Positions 1-9,451 of a stretch of 37,349 nucleotides of DNA are shown in pieces. The translations under genes were made by a program, and so were the position numbers. Origin of the DNA: Myxococcales bacterium (lineage in GTDB: Bacteria > Myxococcota_A > UBA9042). Below the pieces are notes generated by a model, which ran no database searches, was not told the DNA's origin, and saw only the letters and a program-made list of their open reading frames with translations. How positions within the stretch are numbered: the first letter of the stretch is position 1; each line of letters begins with the position of its first letter. The DNA lies in contig JAGSHB010000043.1 in the NCBI GenBank assembly GCA_023954815.1, forward strand, positions 1 to 37,349, written 5' to 3'.

Positions 1-2
1 CC

Positions 3-893
3 TGCGGCGACGGCACCTGCGCGCCTGGCGAGACCGCCAATACGTGCCCTCAGGATTGCAAAACGACGACGAACAACTGCGGCAACCTCAAGTGCGATGA
101 TGGCGAGACAAAGACCTCCTGCCCGTACGATTGCAGCCCATTTGCCGCTCAGATTTCAGCGTGCGCTCAGTCCAAATGCAGCGCTGATGCCGCGGCGTGT
201 TCCGCTCAACCCACCTGTGTCGCCGCGGTGGGGGCAGCGATTGTCTGTGTAGAGGCGTGCAAGGGCGAGTCGAACTGCATCGTCGGGTGCGCATCAAAGG
301 CAGGAAACGACGCCACTGCGATGAAGTTCCTCCTGTGCATCAACACCAACGGCTGCGTGCCGACCGGCCCGACCTGTGGCAACGGCAAATGCGAAGACGG
401 CGAGACCTCCTCGACCTGCGCCGCGGACTGTAAGCCTGCTGGTCCAACGTGCGGCGACGGCAAGTGCATCAAAGGGGAGACGTACAGCTCCTGCAAACAG
501 GACTGCGGCGGCAGCGGCGGTACGTTCAGCCAAAACACCTGTTGGGATAGCAAGTGCACAAAGGAGAGCGCTGCCTGCAAGGCGGACTACATCTGTTCAG
601 GATACATCGGCTGCATCAAAGCGGACAAAGATGGGGATGCGTGCGCGAAGCAACATGGGTGGACTGACAAAACCGACATAGATAACGGCGGCGACCTGCT
701 GGACGCTCTTCAGAAATGTGGCTGGAAGGCATGTGCGGACCCCAACGGCGCCAAGTGCAGCTCGCCGGGCAAAGACGGGGCCAAGAATCGGTGTGGTCAG
801 TACGACAGTACATGGCCCTGCAACTGCGACAGCGGGTGCACTAAATTCGGCGATTGTTGCTCGGACTATAAGGCTACCTGCCCTAGCGAATAG
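3..893 (+). CDS. Cysteine-rich secreted protein with C-terminal somatomedin B-like domain (5' end missing)
   Basis: The reading frame is open from the first bases, so the start lies outside the window; 296 codons and a TAG stop are visible. Four copies of a C-G-[DN]-x-x-C-x-x-GET-x-x-x-C-x-x-DC motif occur, two before residue 50 and two near residues 122-165, for example CGNGKCEDGETSSTC. Between them is a Cys/Ala-rich segment with regularly spaced cysteines. The end reads PCNCDSGCTKFGDCCSDY and follows the cysteine order of the somatomedin B fold (C-x-C-D-x-x-C ... D-C-C-x-D-Y ... C). The protein is almost certainly exported and disulfide-rich, probably on the cell surface; no enzymatic motif is visible. 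A binding or adhesive role is an inference. The next gene starts about 200 bases downstream on the same strand. Confidence 0.85.
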   Translation, partial: CGDGTCAPGETANTCPQDCKTTTNNCGNLKCDDGETKTSCPYDCSPFAAQISACAQSKCSADAAACSAQPTCVAAVGAAIVCVEACKGESNCIVGCASKAGNDATAMKFLLCINTNGCVPTGPTCGNGKCEDGETSSTCAADCKPAGPTCGDGKCIKGETYSSCKQDCGGSGGTFSQNTCWDSKCTKESAACKADYICSGYIGCIKADKDGDACAKQHGWTDKTDIDNGGDLLDALQKCGWKACADPNGAKCSSPGKDGAKNRCGQYDSTWPCNCDSGCTKFGDCCSDYKATCPSE

Positions 894-1094
894 CGCCACG
901 CTTCGGTCAGTTTCATTTGCGATGACACTGGTTCAGCCGGCGGCGCATTGATGTTTGCACGCCGCACCCGCAGTCTATGGAGGACGATTCGAGACGATAA
1001 TTGAGGTGATCCGACCAGGAGAGTCACCGAAGGCGCTGACCGTTTGCGTGCCGCGGTGATTCGGCTGGGCTGGTTCGTACCCGGGGACGTGCCG

Positions 1095-4000
1095 ATGCCG
1101 CTACAATCTCGTCGCAGCCGCACGGCTCCATGGCTCGCGCTCTCGCTGATTACCGTCTTGTTCGCCGGATCGTCGGCATGTTCGAGCGAAACTAACTCGC
1201 CAGGAGCGACTGCCGACAGTCTCCATACGGATGTCCATGACCCAGACGCGACCCTGGTTGGCGATACGGATGATGCGGCTGTAGGTGATGTCGACGTAAG
1301 TGATGCCGCTGACAGCGAAGATGGCGAAGACGGCGCCGATGGTGAGGGGGGCGCACAGGATACGGGCGCAGAGGAGCACACCTACCCTCCCGCAGACACT
1401 GGCGGGAGCTGGGTTCCTGACGACACGGCCACAAGCGATGGAGAGACGCTCCTGGACTCCGCTGATGGCACCGCAGCGCCGGATGCGGAAGGCGATGCCG
1501 CACCGCTACCGGATGGCGCGTCGTCCGATAGTGCCTCGTTCGATGGCGGAGCGACCGACGCGGTGACGACTGACGCAGTTGGGGCCGACATGAGTCAGGG
1601 AGCCGACGCGACCGAGACCGATGCGAGCGCGCAAGATGCCGACGACGACGTCACGTCCGACGACGGGGCGGGTGATCTGAGTGACGCGTCGATATCGGAT
1701 GACGCCTCGGTGGTCGGTGACACCTCGGTGGCCAACGACGCCGCTGGGGCCGGCGCTGACGGTGCTTCGGTAGATACCGTGCCGCTGCCGCCCGCGTGCA
1801 CGTCGAATGCAGCCTGTGACGATGGCAATCCGTGCACCGACGACAGCTGTGCGCCGGACTCAGGTTGTGTGGCCTTGGCCAATTCGGCGACGTGCTCCGA
1901 CGGCGACACGTGCACGTCGAGCGATACCTGCGCCAGCAGCAAGTGTGTCGGCAAGAAGGTCGATTGCGACGACGACAACGTGTGTACCGACGACAGCTGC
2001 GTCGCCCAATTGGGCTGTGTCGCCCTACCAAACCAAGCTACTTGCAGCGATGGCGATGCGTGCACGACGGGGGACCAATGTGACAACAAGGCCTGCAAAG
2101 CGGCTCAGAAAACCGTCTGTGATGACGGCAACGCTTGCACATCGGATGCGTGTGACAAGGACAAGGGCTGTGTGAGTCTGCCCAGTCAGGCTTCTTGCAG
2201 CGACGGTGATGCCTGTACCCAGAGCGACGTTTGCAAGGACAAAGCGTGCGTCAGTGGCCCGAAAAATGCCTGCGATGACGGCAATGTCTGCACGACTGAC
2301 GCTTGCGACAGCAAGAGTGGTTGCACGGCTGTGGCGAACCAAGCGGCTTGCCAGGATGGCGACGCATGTACCAGCGGAGACCAGTGCGCCCAAAAAGCGT
2401 GCGTTGGCGGCAAGAAGCTGTCTTGCGATGACGGAAATCTGTGTACCGACGACAGCTGCGACAGCAAGACGGGCTGTAAATCCGCGGCGAATCAGGCCTC
2501 TTGCAGTGACGGCAACGCGTGCACAACGGGGGACAGCTGCGTAGACAAGAGCTGCAAGGGAACGGAAAAGACCTGTACCGACAACAACCCTTGCACAACG
2601 GATAGCTGCGATACGAAAAAAGGCTGCTTGTCGCTTCCCAACAGCCTGACCTGCACCGACGATGACGCCTGTACCACCGGCGATGCGTGCAGTGGGGGCA
2701 AGTGCGCTGGTCAGACCCGCAACTGCGACGACACTAACCCTTGCACCAACGATAGCTGCGACAAGAAGACCGGTTGCCTGCACAAGACCAATTCGGCGCC
2801 ATGTGATGACGGCAAACCCTGCACCGTCGATCAATGCGCTGGCGGCAAGTGCGTCGGAATCGCCAAGACGTGCGCGGGTCATGCTTGTGCGGCGTCGACG
2901 TGTGACACCAAAACCGGTGCCTGCGTAGCCACGAAGGTCGCCGACGGGACGGCATGCGGCGGCGACCGAATCTGCGTGTCCGGCGGCTGCGCGACGCCGT
3001 TCGCCACGCAGGTCAGCGCGTCCAGGCAGCTCACCTGCGCGCTGCGCAGCGGCGGGGCCGTGTGGTGCTGGGGCTCCAACGCCTACGGTCAGTTGGGGCG
3101 CGGCGATACGAAATCCCATGCCAAGGGTGCGGCGACTGGCGTGTCGAAGACGCGGCGACTCGCTGTGGGCATGCGACATGTCTGCGCAGTGAGTGACTCC
3201 GGGGCGGTTCGCTGCTGGGGCAACAGCACCTACGGCCAAGTGGGGACCGGCAGCAAGTCCAGCGCCGTGACAACACCGAAACCGGTCTCCGGGGTGCCGC
3301 CAACATCAAAGATTCACGCTGGTCGCTACCACACGTTGGCGGTGACCCCTGCTGGCGTTCCCTATACCTGGGGAGCCAATTTTTACCGCACAGTCTGGCC
3401 GACCGACGGCGCCACACGCACCAAGCCTGTGAAGTTCCCTGACGTCTCAGGGGCCGAGAAATGGGGGGCTGGCGGCTACCAGAGCTGCACGTTGACCGCT
3501 GGCAGCCTGCGCTGCTGGGGCCGAAACCTCTCTGGCGAGCTGGGGTTCGGCTTTGTCAGCAAGTACGTGTTGGCGCGCCAGCTTGTCGTCCAATTGAGCG
3601 ATGTCACACAGTTTGGCGTCGGCGATTATCATGTGTGCGCCGTGCGCAAAACGGGTGAGGTTCGCTGTTGGGGAAGCGGCACCTCGGGCCAACTCGGGCA
3701 CGGCACCGCCGCTAGCTCATCGTCGCCTGTGGTCGTGAAGGGCCTATTGGACGCGACGCACGTCAGCGCAGGCAGCACGCACAGCTGCGCGGTTCGCCAG
3801 ACAGGCCAGGTCGTATGCTGGGGTCGCAACACCTACGGCCAATTGGGCGACGGCACCAAGACCTCGCGCACCACCGCAACACCAGTGAAGAGCGGACTGC
3901 TGTTCAAGTCCGTCTCCGCCGGTACGTTCCACACCTGCGGATTGTTGCGCAGTGGCGGCGTCGCTTGTTGGGGCTACAACACCAGCTGGGGTGAGCTCGG

Positions 4001-7000
4001 ATGGAGCAAGAAAGGCCAGTGGACCGCGCCGGCCGTCGTTCCCGGTACCAGCGCCGTTGGGCCCAAGGGTTGTCTGAAAAAAGGCGATTGTGGGGCCGAG
4101 GAGGCTTGCTTTGCGTGGAGTTGCGAGGCCAACAAGTGCGTGTCGACCCTCAGTAAAGACAAGGCCGCGTGCGACGACGGTGACCCGTGCACCACATCGG
4201 AGTTCTGCGCCGATGGTAGGTGCACAGGGGGCTCGGCCAAGTGTGATGATGGAAACCCCTGCACCATCGATCTGTGCGCGCCATCCTCGGGCAAGTGTAC
4301 GACCGCCAATAGCACCGCGATTTGTGATGATGGGAGCGCATGCACATGGCAAGACCGCTGCAAGGCTGGCGGCTGCGTCGGCAGCGTCAAAAGCTGTGAT
4401 GACGGCAACAGTTGCACGAGCGACAGCTGCGACAAAAAGACCGGAAAATGCGCCTCAAAGCCCACCTCCGACGGCGAGAAATGCAGTGACGGCGACGCCT
4501 GCACGGCCTCGGAGACGTGCAGCGGTGGTGTCTGTAAGAGTACAGCGTCGCCCAAGGTCTGCGCTCAAGACGACAACCCATGCACGCTGGCGGTCTGTGG
4601 TGGAGCGGCTAGTTGCCTCGATGTGCCACGGCCCAACGGTACGGCGTGCGGCGGCGACCAGATCTGCAGCTCAGGCGCTTGCACCACGCCTTTCGCGACA
4701 CAGATTTCAGCTGGTTGGGAGACGACCTGCGTGCGCAGACCGGGTGGCACGGCCATGTGTTGGGGCCGCGGCGGCCAAGGCGAGCGGGGCACGGGCGCCG
4801 TTGTGGACTCCTTCGCGCCACCGTCGACTGTCAAAGGCCTGACCGATGTCGTGCGCATCACCGCTGGTGCCTACGCTACTTGCGCGACGAGCAAGAGTGG
4901 CGGGGGCTATTGCTGGGGTTGGAATGGCGCCGGGCAGACAGGCAGCGGCGGCGCCGGCGGCAAGGCGCTGAGCCCGGTCGCGGTCAAGACCCTCAAGGGC
5001 GTGACAAACATCCAATCCGGCTACGGCTACGCTTGCACGACGATTGTAGGCGGTCGCGTCTACTGCATGGGCGCGAGCACCAAGGGTGAACGCAATGTGG
5101 TCTCGTCGGGGCTGGTCTCCACACCCAAGTCGTTGGCCGCAGTACCACAACTTACCAGCTTGTCGTCCATGAGTCGGTTTTCCTGCGGCATTGCGGAAGA
5201 CAGTCGGGTCCACTGCTGGGGGGACAACACCATCGGGCAGAGCGGCAGGGGGGGCTACTCTGCGACGGTGAAGGCTGCGCCGGTGTTCGGTCCCCTCAAA
5301 GCTGTGTCAGTCGATGTCGGCTACTATCATGCGTGTGCGTTGACACCGAAGGGGCACGTTTGGTGTTGGGGTTCCAACAGCTACGGCCAGCTCGGCGATG
5401 GCACGCAGATCCACAGTCCAAGGCCCGTCAAAGTCGCCATTTTGGATCAGGTGATCGCTGTCGATGTGGGCGGCAATCACTCTTGCGCGCTGCGTGCCGA
5501 CCACAGCGTCTGGTGCTGGGGGCTGTCGAATTCCGGTCAAACCGGCGCCAGCTACGACAAGAATGTTGTGCTGCCGACGCGAGTGGTGAGCGGCGGTGTG
5601 GCGCAAGTCAGCGCGGGGCTCACTCACACCTGCATCTTGACCTTGGCGGGTATCCCGAGGTGCTGGGGCTCCAATAAGTACGGCGCGCTGGGCATCGGCA
5701 AGACCTCCTGGGGCGTGACGCGTTCGCCGAAGACCGTCACCGGAGCCAAGTCGCAGCCGCCGCCGTCTTGCAATCAGGACAGCGATTGTAAAGGGGCCGG
5801 GCCCTGCGTGACGATTGTCTGCAAAAGCGGATCTTGCGCGCCAACGCCGAAGAAATCGGGCCAAAAGTGCAGTACTGGCAACGCCTGTATGACCGAAGGC
5901 AAGTGCCAGTCGGGTACATGTGAAGCTGCCTTTAAGTGCGACGACGGCAAGCCCTGCACCCTCGCCTCTTGCACGGGCGGGAAATGCGTCCAGAGCAACA
6001 TCAGCGCGCCTTGTGATGACGGCAATCCGTGCACCCTCAGCCAAGCCTGCGCCCAGGGCTCGTGCACGGCGGGTACTCCCAGAAATTGCAACGACGGCGA
6101 CCCCTGCACCACGGACGCTTGCGACAGTCTGACTGGCGCCTGTACCCACAAACCCGGCAGCTGCTCAGGAAGCACGCTCATCAGCGGCACCGTGACCTTC
6201 GACCATGTGCCGCTGCTCAACAAGCGTCAGGGCGGCATCAAGTTGGCCTACGACAAGAAGGTGAAGCTGCCCGCGCGACGGGTGTTGGTGCAAGCGATTC
6301 GCAAAGGCCAACAAGTAGCGCAGACGCACACGAACGATGCGGGGCAGTACGCCCTATCGGTGCCCAAGGGGCTGAAGGTGACGATTCGGGCCTTGGCTCG
6401 GGTTCGTATCGACGGCGCTGCCAAGGACGGAATCGGCGATGACAACTGCGATGGCGCGAGCTTCGATGTGCGCGTGGTCGACAACACAAACAGCAAGAGT
6501 CTGTATGTGCTGCAACCCTACGGCGAGATGACGGCGCCGAAGTCTGGGGTCAACCTGCACGCGGCGATGGTCTACAGCGGAGGCAAGTATCAAAAACGGT
6601 CGGCGGCGCCATTTGCGATTCTCGACAGCAGCTTGCAATCGATTGAGACGGCCTGTCAGGGTAAAAAGGACTTGAAGCTGCCCCTGCTCACCATCAACTG
6701 GAGCATCAACAACGCGCCGGTGTCGGGAGATAAGAAGAAGGGGCAAGTCGGCTCGGCGAATCACTTCACGACGGAGGCTGGCAAGCCGCAGATCTACCTG
6801 AAGGGGTTGGAGGACGTATCGACCGCCGAATACAGCCGCCACACCATCGCCCACGAGTTTGGTCACTACCTGGAGCGCTTCCTCTTTCGGTCGGACACCA
6901 TCGGTGGCAATCACGCTTTTGGCCAGATGCTGAGTATGCGCACAGCGTTTGGCGAGGGGTACGGCAATGGTCTCTCCGGCATGGTGTGGGGCGACCCTAT

Positions 7001-7829
7001 CTATGTGGCGTCGAGCGGTAAGGGGCAGGCGAGCGGATTCGAGGTCGACTTTGGCACCGTTCCGAGCGCCGGTGACGCCAGCTTCCACAGCGAAACCACC
7101 GTCGCTCACGTGCTCTACCACCTGTGGGATAGGCGGGATACCAAGGCCAACAGTGGCAGCTTCGACCGCATCTATCAGATCCTCTCGGGCCCACAACGGC
7201 AGAGCCCCGCACGCACCTCTCTGCTGACCTTTGTCGCTTGGTACAACGCGCTATTTGGCAGTGAAGCCGAAGGGCTGCGTGGGTTGATTGAGAACAACGC
7301 CCAGACGCCGCTGGACGCGGTCTGTCTGGGGTCCTGTAAGGGTAAGGGGGATCACGCTGACGTGTTCGATAGCAACAATGACTTGGGCCAAGCGTATGCA
7401 CCCAGGCTCCACTATCCGAACAACAAGAGCGCGCTGAAGTCGCCGGCATTTTGGCAGGCCTACCCGCTGCTCAAGCTTGGAATAAACAAGGCGAATGGGC
7501 ACGATTCCCTTGATTCTGCGGGCTACAAGGCGCCATTCAACAAGGCCGGCGGCGTGCGGCACTACCGGCTGGTCGGTACAGGGCAGAAGCTGACTGTGCG
7601 GCTCAAGAACGTGGTCGGCGGCGCCTGCAGCAGCGACTTGCTCAATCTGCTGGTCTATCAGCAGGCCAATACTGTGGCTTTCGATACGAAAAAGACCGGT
7701 AGCACGGCCGGGTGTCCGGTGGTGAGCTTCCAGTCGATGCCGGACACAGTCTACGTCGTGACGGTTCAGTTCCCCTATACAGACACAGTCACCGCGGTGC
7801 AGTCGTGGGATGTGGAGGTGTCGCAATGA
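1095..7829 (+). CDS. Giant surface lipoprotein: Cys-rich repeats, two RCC1 propellers, HEFGH metallopeptidase
   Basis: A 2244-residue protein. The ATG at 1095 is chosen because it directly precedes a basic n-region (RRSR), a hydrophobic core and a lipobox-like end (AGSSAC); a TTG at 1044 would add 17 unsuitable residues. Order: Asp/Ala/Gly-rich acidic linker to about 235; about 15 alternating CDDGNPCTDDSC and CSDGDACTTGD-type repeats to about 630; seven RCC1 motifs (CWGSNAYGQLG type) at about 636-986; more Cys repeats; seven further RCC1 motifs at about 1200-1551; a third Cys block to about 1690; a carboxypeptidase-regulatory-like beta sandwich (DAGQYALSVP); then a metallopeptidase with HEFGH at 1920-1924. 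Glu1954 in FGEGYGN is a possible third zinc ligand, as in gluzincins. Likely role: outer-surface protease with binding propellers. Substrate is unknown. The downstream gene overlaps its stop codon. Confidence 0.9.
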   Translation: MPLQSRRSRTAPWLALSLITVLFAGSSACSSETNSPGATADSLHTDVHDPDATLVGDTDDAAVGDVDVSDAADSEDGEDGADGEGGAQDTGAEEHTYPPADTGGSWVPDDTATSDGETLLDSADGTAAPDAEGDAAPLPDGASSDSASFDGGATDAVTTDAVGADMSQGADATETDASAQDADDDVTSDDGAGDLSDASISDDASVVGDTSVANDAAGAGADGASVDTVPLPPACTSNAACDDGNPCTDDSCAPDSGCVALANSATCSDGDTCTSSDTCASSKCVGKKVDCDDDNVCTDDSCVAQLGCVALPNQATCSDGDACTTGDQCDNKACKAAQKTVCDDGNACTSDACDKDKGCVSLPSQASCSDGDACTQSDVCKDKACVSGPKNACDDGNVCTTDACDSKSGCTAVANQAACQDGDACTSGDQCAQKACVGGKKLSCDDGNLCTDDSCDSKTGCKSAANQASCSDGNACTTGDSCVDKSCKGTEKTCTDNNPCTTDSCDTKKGCLSLPNSLTCTDDDACTTGDACSGGKCAGQTRNCDDTNPCTNDSCDKKTGCLHKTNSAPCDDGKPCTVDQCAGGKCVGIAKTCAGHACAASTCDTKTGACVATKVADGTACGGDRICVSGGCATPFATQVSASRQLTCALRSGGAVWCWGSNAYGQLGRGDTKSHAKGAATGVSKTRRLAVGMRHVCAVSDSGAVRCWGNSTYGQVGTGSKSSAVTTPKPVSGVPPTSKIHAGRYHTLAVTPAGVPYTWGANFYRTVWPTDGATRTKPVKFPDVSGAEKWGAGGYQSCTLTAGSLRCWGRNLSGELGFGFVSKYVLARQLVVQLSDVTQFGVGDYHVCAVRKTGEVRCWGSGTSGQLGHGTAASSSSPVVVKGLLDATHVSAGSTHSCAVRQTGQVVCWGRNTYGQLGDGTKTSRTTATPVKSGLLFKSVSAGTFHTCGLLRSGGVACWGYNTSWGELGWSKKGQWTAPAVVPGTSAVGPKGCLKKGDCGAEEACFAWSCEANKCVSTLSKDKAACDDGDPCTTSEFCADGRCTGGSAKCDDGNPCTIDLCAPSSGKCTTANSTAICDDGSACTWQDRCKAGGCVGSVKSCDDGNSCTSDSCDKKTGKCASKPTSDGEKCSDGDACTASETCSGGVCKSTASPKVCAQDDNPCTLAVCGGAASCLDVPRPNGTACGGDQICSSGACTTPFATQISAGWETTCVRRPGGTAMCWGRGGQGERGTGAVVDSFAPPSTVKGLTDVVRITAGAYATCATSKSGGGYCWGWNGAGQTGSGGAGGKALSPVAVKTLKGVTNIQSGYGYACTTIVGGRVYCMGASTKGERNVVSSGLVSTPKSLAAVPQLTSLSSMSRFSCGIAEDSRVHCWGDNTIGQSGRGGYSATVKAAPVFGPLKAVSVDVGYYHACALTPKGHVWCWGSNSYGQLGDGTQIHSPRPVKVAILDQVIAVDVGGNHSCALRADHSVWCWGLSNSGQTGASYDKNVVLPTRVVSGGVAQVSAGLTHTCILTLAGIPRCWGSNKYGALGIGKTSWGVTRSPKTVTGAKSQPPPSCNQDSDCKGAGPCVTIVCKSGSCAPTPKKSGQKCSTGNACMTEGKCQSGTCEAAFKCDDGKPCTLASCTGGKCVQSNISAPCDDGNPCTLSQACAQGSCTAGTPRNCNDGDPCTTDACDSLTGACTHKPGSCSGSTLISGTVTFDHVPLLNKRQGGIKLAYDKKVKLPARRVLVQAIRKGQQVAQTHTNDAGQYALSVPKGLKVTIRALARVRIDGAAKDGIGDDNCDGASFDVRVVDNTNSKSLYVLQPYGEMTAPKSGVNLHAAMVYSGGKYQKRSAAPFAILDSSLQSIETACQGKKDLKLPLLTINWSINNAPVSGDKKKGQVGSANHFTTEAGKPQIYLKGLEDVSTAEYSRHTIAHEFGHYLERFLFRSDTIGGNHAFGQMLSMRTAFGEGYGNGLSGMVWGDPIYVASSGKGQASGFEVDFGTVPSAGDASFHSETTVAHVLYHLWDRRDTKANSGSFDRIYQILSGPQRQSPARTSLLTFVAWYNALFGSEAEGLRGLIENNAQTPLDAVCLGSCKGKGDHADVFDSNNDLGQAYAPRLHYPNNKSALKSPAFWQAYPLLKLGINKANGHDSLDSAGYKAPFNKAGGVRHYRLVGTGQKLTVRLKNVVGGACSSDLLNLLVYQQANTVAFDTKKTGSTAGCPVVSFQSMPDTVYVVTVQFPYTDTVTAVQSWDVEVSQ

Positions 7830-8398
7830 GCCCGTCAAGCTCTCGAGCTGTCACAGTGTCCGCCCTCGCCTCTGTCCGCGCCGGCGGGAGAGCGGCGCTG
7901 GTTGTCGCGCTGGTTGTCGCGCTGACTGGCGTCATGGGCCTGCTGATGAGTTGTAGTCGGACCCTGCCGCCGCAAGCCATCCACACGCTACCGCGCGACC
8001 CAGCGGCACCAATCCAGCTCGCCGTCAGCCATCGCGGAGCCTTGCCGGTGGGGCAGCCGACCCAGCTGCTGTTGAAATTAACGCCCGACGCCGGTCATAG
8101 CTGGCTGAGCACCGCCGTGCGCGGTGTTCGAGGGGTTCAGGTGACAGGTGGCCAGCGCCAACAGTGGCAGCGCACCCCGCAGCAGCCTGATGCTGCGCGC
8201 TCCGTCGTCGTCACCGCCGCTGCCGGTGTGCATGGCTACGTCGCCGTCGACGTCGGTTGGCGGGACCCAAGAGCTGGCACCGAGATGAACGCCACCTTCG
8301 CCGTGCCCGTCCATGCGATGGGTGCGATAGCGGCGACCCCTGCGCTCGGGACTGTGGAGCAAGGGCCGGACGGGCAGTCGGTACAGGTGCTGCGGTAG
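7826..8398 (+). CDS. Small lipoprotein, translationally coupled to the giant metallopeptidase lipoprotein
   Basis: A 190-residue protein whose ATG overlaps the TGA of the preceding gene (ATGA), so the two are almost certainly co-translated. The N-terminus has an arginine-containing n-region, a hydrophobic stretch rich in Val/Leu/Ala at about residues 24-40, and the lipobox LMSC followed by SRTLPP, giving a mature lipoprotein of about 150 residues. The mature part has no cysteine repeats. Its alternating polar/hydrophobic pattern (for example AARSVVVTAAAGVHGYVAVDVGW) suggests a beta-sandwich domain. I do not recognise a family. The coupling suggests a partner, chaperone or anchor role for the upstream surface protein; this is inference only. 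Confidence 0.8.
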   Translation: MSPSSSRAVTVSALASVRAGGRAALVVALVVALTGVMGLLMSCSRTLPPQAIHTLPRDPAAPIQLAVSHRGALPVGQPTQLLLKLTPDAGHSWLSTAVRGVRGVQVTGGQRQQWQRTPQQPDAARSVVVTAAAGVHGYVAVDVGWRDPRAGTEMNATFAVPVHAMGAIAATPALGTVEQGPDGQSVQVLR

Positions 8399-8472
8399 CG
8401 GGCAGCCACGGCGCGCACCTTGCCCTGCGACTTGAAGCGCACAAAGACGCTAAAAACCAGCGATAACCTTGA

Positions 8473-9147
8473 TCAATGAAGGGAAAAGCGCCCGGCGCTC
8501 CAGTGGTAGCGCACCGTGGTCCGTGTCTTCTTCAACCCGCCACCGAGCATCGACTCGCTGTTGCAGGCGATAGTCAGCGTCGTGGGTTTGGCGCCCAGCA
8601 CGATGGCGGGCGCCTCACAGGTCTCAGCCTGGTTGATCGCCTTGTTGACCTGGCTCTTGAACGACGTCGACGTGCGCTCGAACACCGCCCGCATCCCCGT
8701 GCCCATGTCGGCGTACAGGCCCCAAAACCGCCGATACTCGACACCCTTGGCGATGGCGTCCATCCGTTTGCTCAGCAGCTGCACCCGATAAGCGTGCCGC
8801 GTGTTCGTCAGCTGCACCCGGCTGAGACGGCTCGCTTTGGCCTCCTTCCGATAGGCAGCGCAGACAGGCAGCCGCACCGCTCGCATGATCTTCGTGGCTT
8901 TGCGCGCCGAGCCGTTGACGATGAGCAGGTGGCATACCGGCACGTCCGTGTGCTGCAACCGCACGACGACGGCGCCCTCTTTGGCGACCGGCTTGGCGCT
9001 GGCCACGACGTTGACCTCTCGCGAATCGACGCTGAAGTGCGCCATCGCGAGTCGTTTCGCTCCGCGCTTGGGTCGCGCTTCGGCGGAATGCGGCGCACAG
9101 ATAGCGAGCGTCATGAGGGCGACGGTCAGTTGGACGGCACGGGTCAT
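8473..9147 (-). CDS. Secreted protein of unknown function
   Basis: 224 residues. The ATG at 9147 is preferred over upstream in-frame starts because it begins a clear signal peptide (MTRAVQLTVALMTLAICA, with cleavage likely after HSAEA) and has a GGAG seven bases upstream. The mature protein is basic (many Lys/Arg), with four cysteines spread along it, which would allow two disulfides. It has mixed alpha/beta character and no motif I can assign. It is convergent with the small lipoprotein at 7826 (74-base gap) and divergent from the Cys-rich lipoprotein at 9452. Periplasmic or secreted location is likely. Function unknown. Confidence 0.75.
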   Translation of the reverse strand: MTRAVQLTVALMTLAICAPHSAEARPKRGAKRLAMAHFSVDSREVNVVASAKPVAKEGAVVVRLQHTDVPVCHLLIVNGSARKATKIMRAVRLPVCAAYRKEAKASRLSRVQLTNTRHAYRVQLLSKRMDAIAKGVEYRRFWGLYADMGTGMRAVFERTSTSFKSQVNKAINQAETCEAPAIVLGAKPTTLTIACNSESMLGGGLKKTRTTVRYHWSAGRFSLH

Positions 9148-9451
9148 GTTGAGGCTCCGGGGAAGGGGGGGGAGGACACCACCTGAGGTGACAGGTGGGT
9201 CGACAGAATCATGCGTCGTTTCGGCGTTGGGTGCCAGACCATGGCGTTGCTGCGGCATTGTACAACGCCAATCTCGCCGCTCAGGGTCCGCCGAACAGGC
9301 TGAATTCACTACACGACCCCCAGTTTCCGCACGATTTGTCAGCCTCTCGCTCATTCACTGGCCCAAACCGCCGATATCCTGCAGCATGGCGCCGCCTCTT
9401 TCGCGCTCGCGTTCCCCATTCGAATTGCCCTTGTGGCCTGGAGCCTGCCCC
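9148..9451. other. Divergent intergenic region, 304 bp
   Basis: This gap separates the divergent starts at 9147 (-) and 9452 (+) and should carry both promoters and 5' leaders. Open frames run through it as upstream extensions of both genes, but signal peptides and Shine-Dalgarno sequences place both starts at the inner ATGs. I see no convincing -35/-10 pair, hairpin or repeat. Confidence 0.5.

Noticed and set aside
2025-3239. 404-residue open frame on the - strand inside the giant lipoprotein gene
   Set aside because: It is antisense to the Cys repeats, is rich in Ala/Arg/Val without domains, and mirrors the GC-rich periodic coding strand.
6354-7196. 280-residue - strand frame under the metallopeptidase domain
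   Set aside because: The + strand encodes a clear HEFGH peptidase here; the antisense frame has no start signal or family.
8885-9451. 5' extension of the Cys-rich lipoprotein frame
   Set aside because: The signal peptide and GGAG fix the start at 9452, and the extension runs antisense through the secreted protein gene at 8473-9147.
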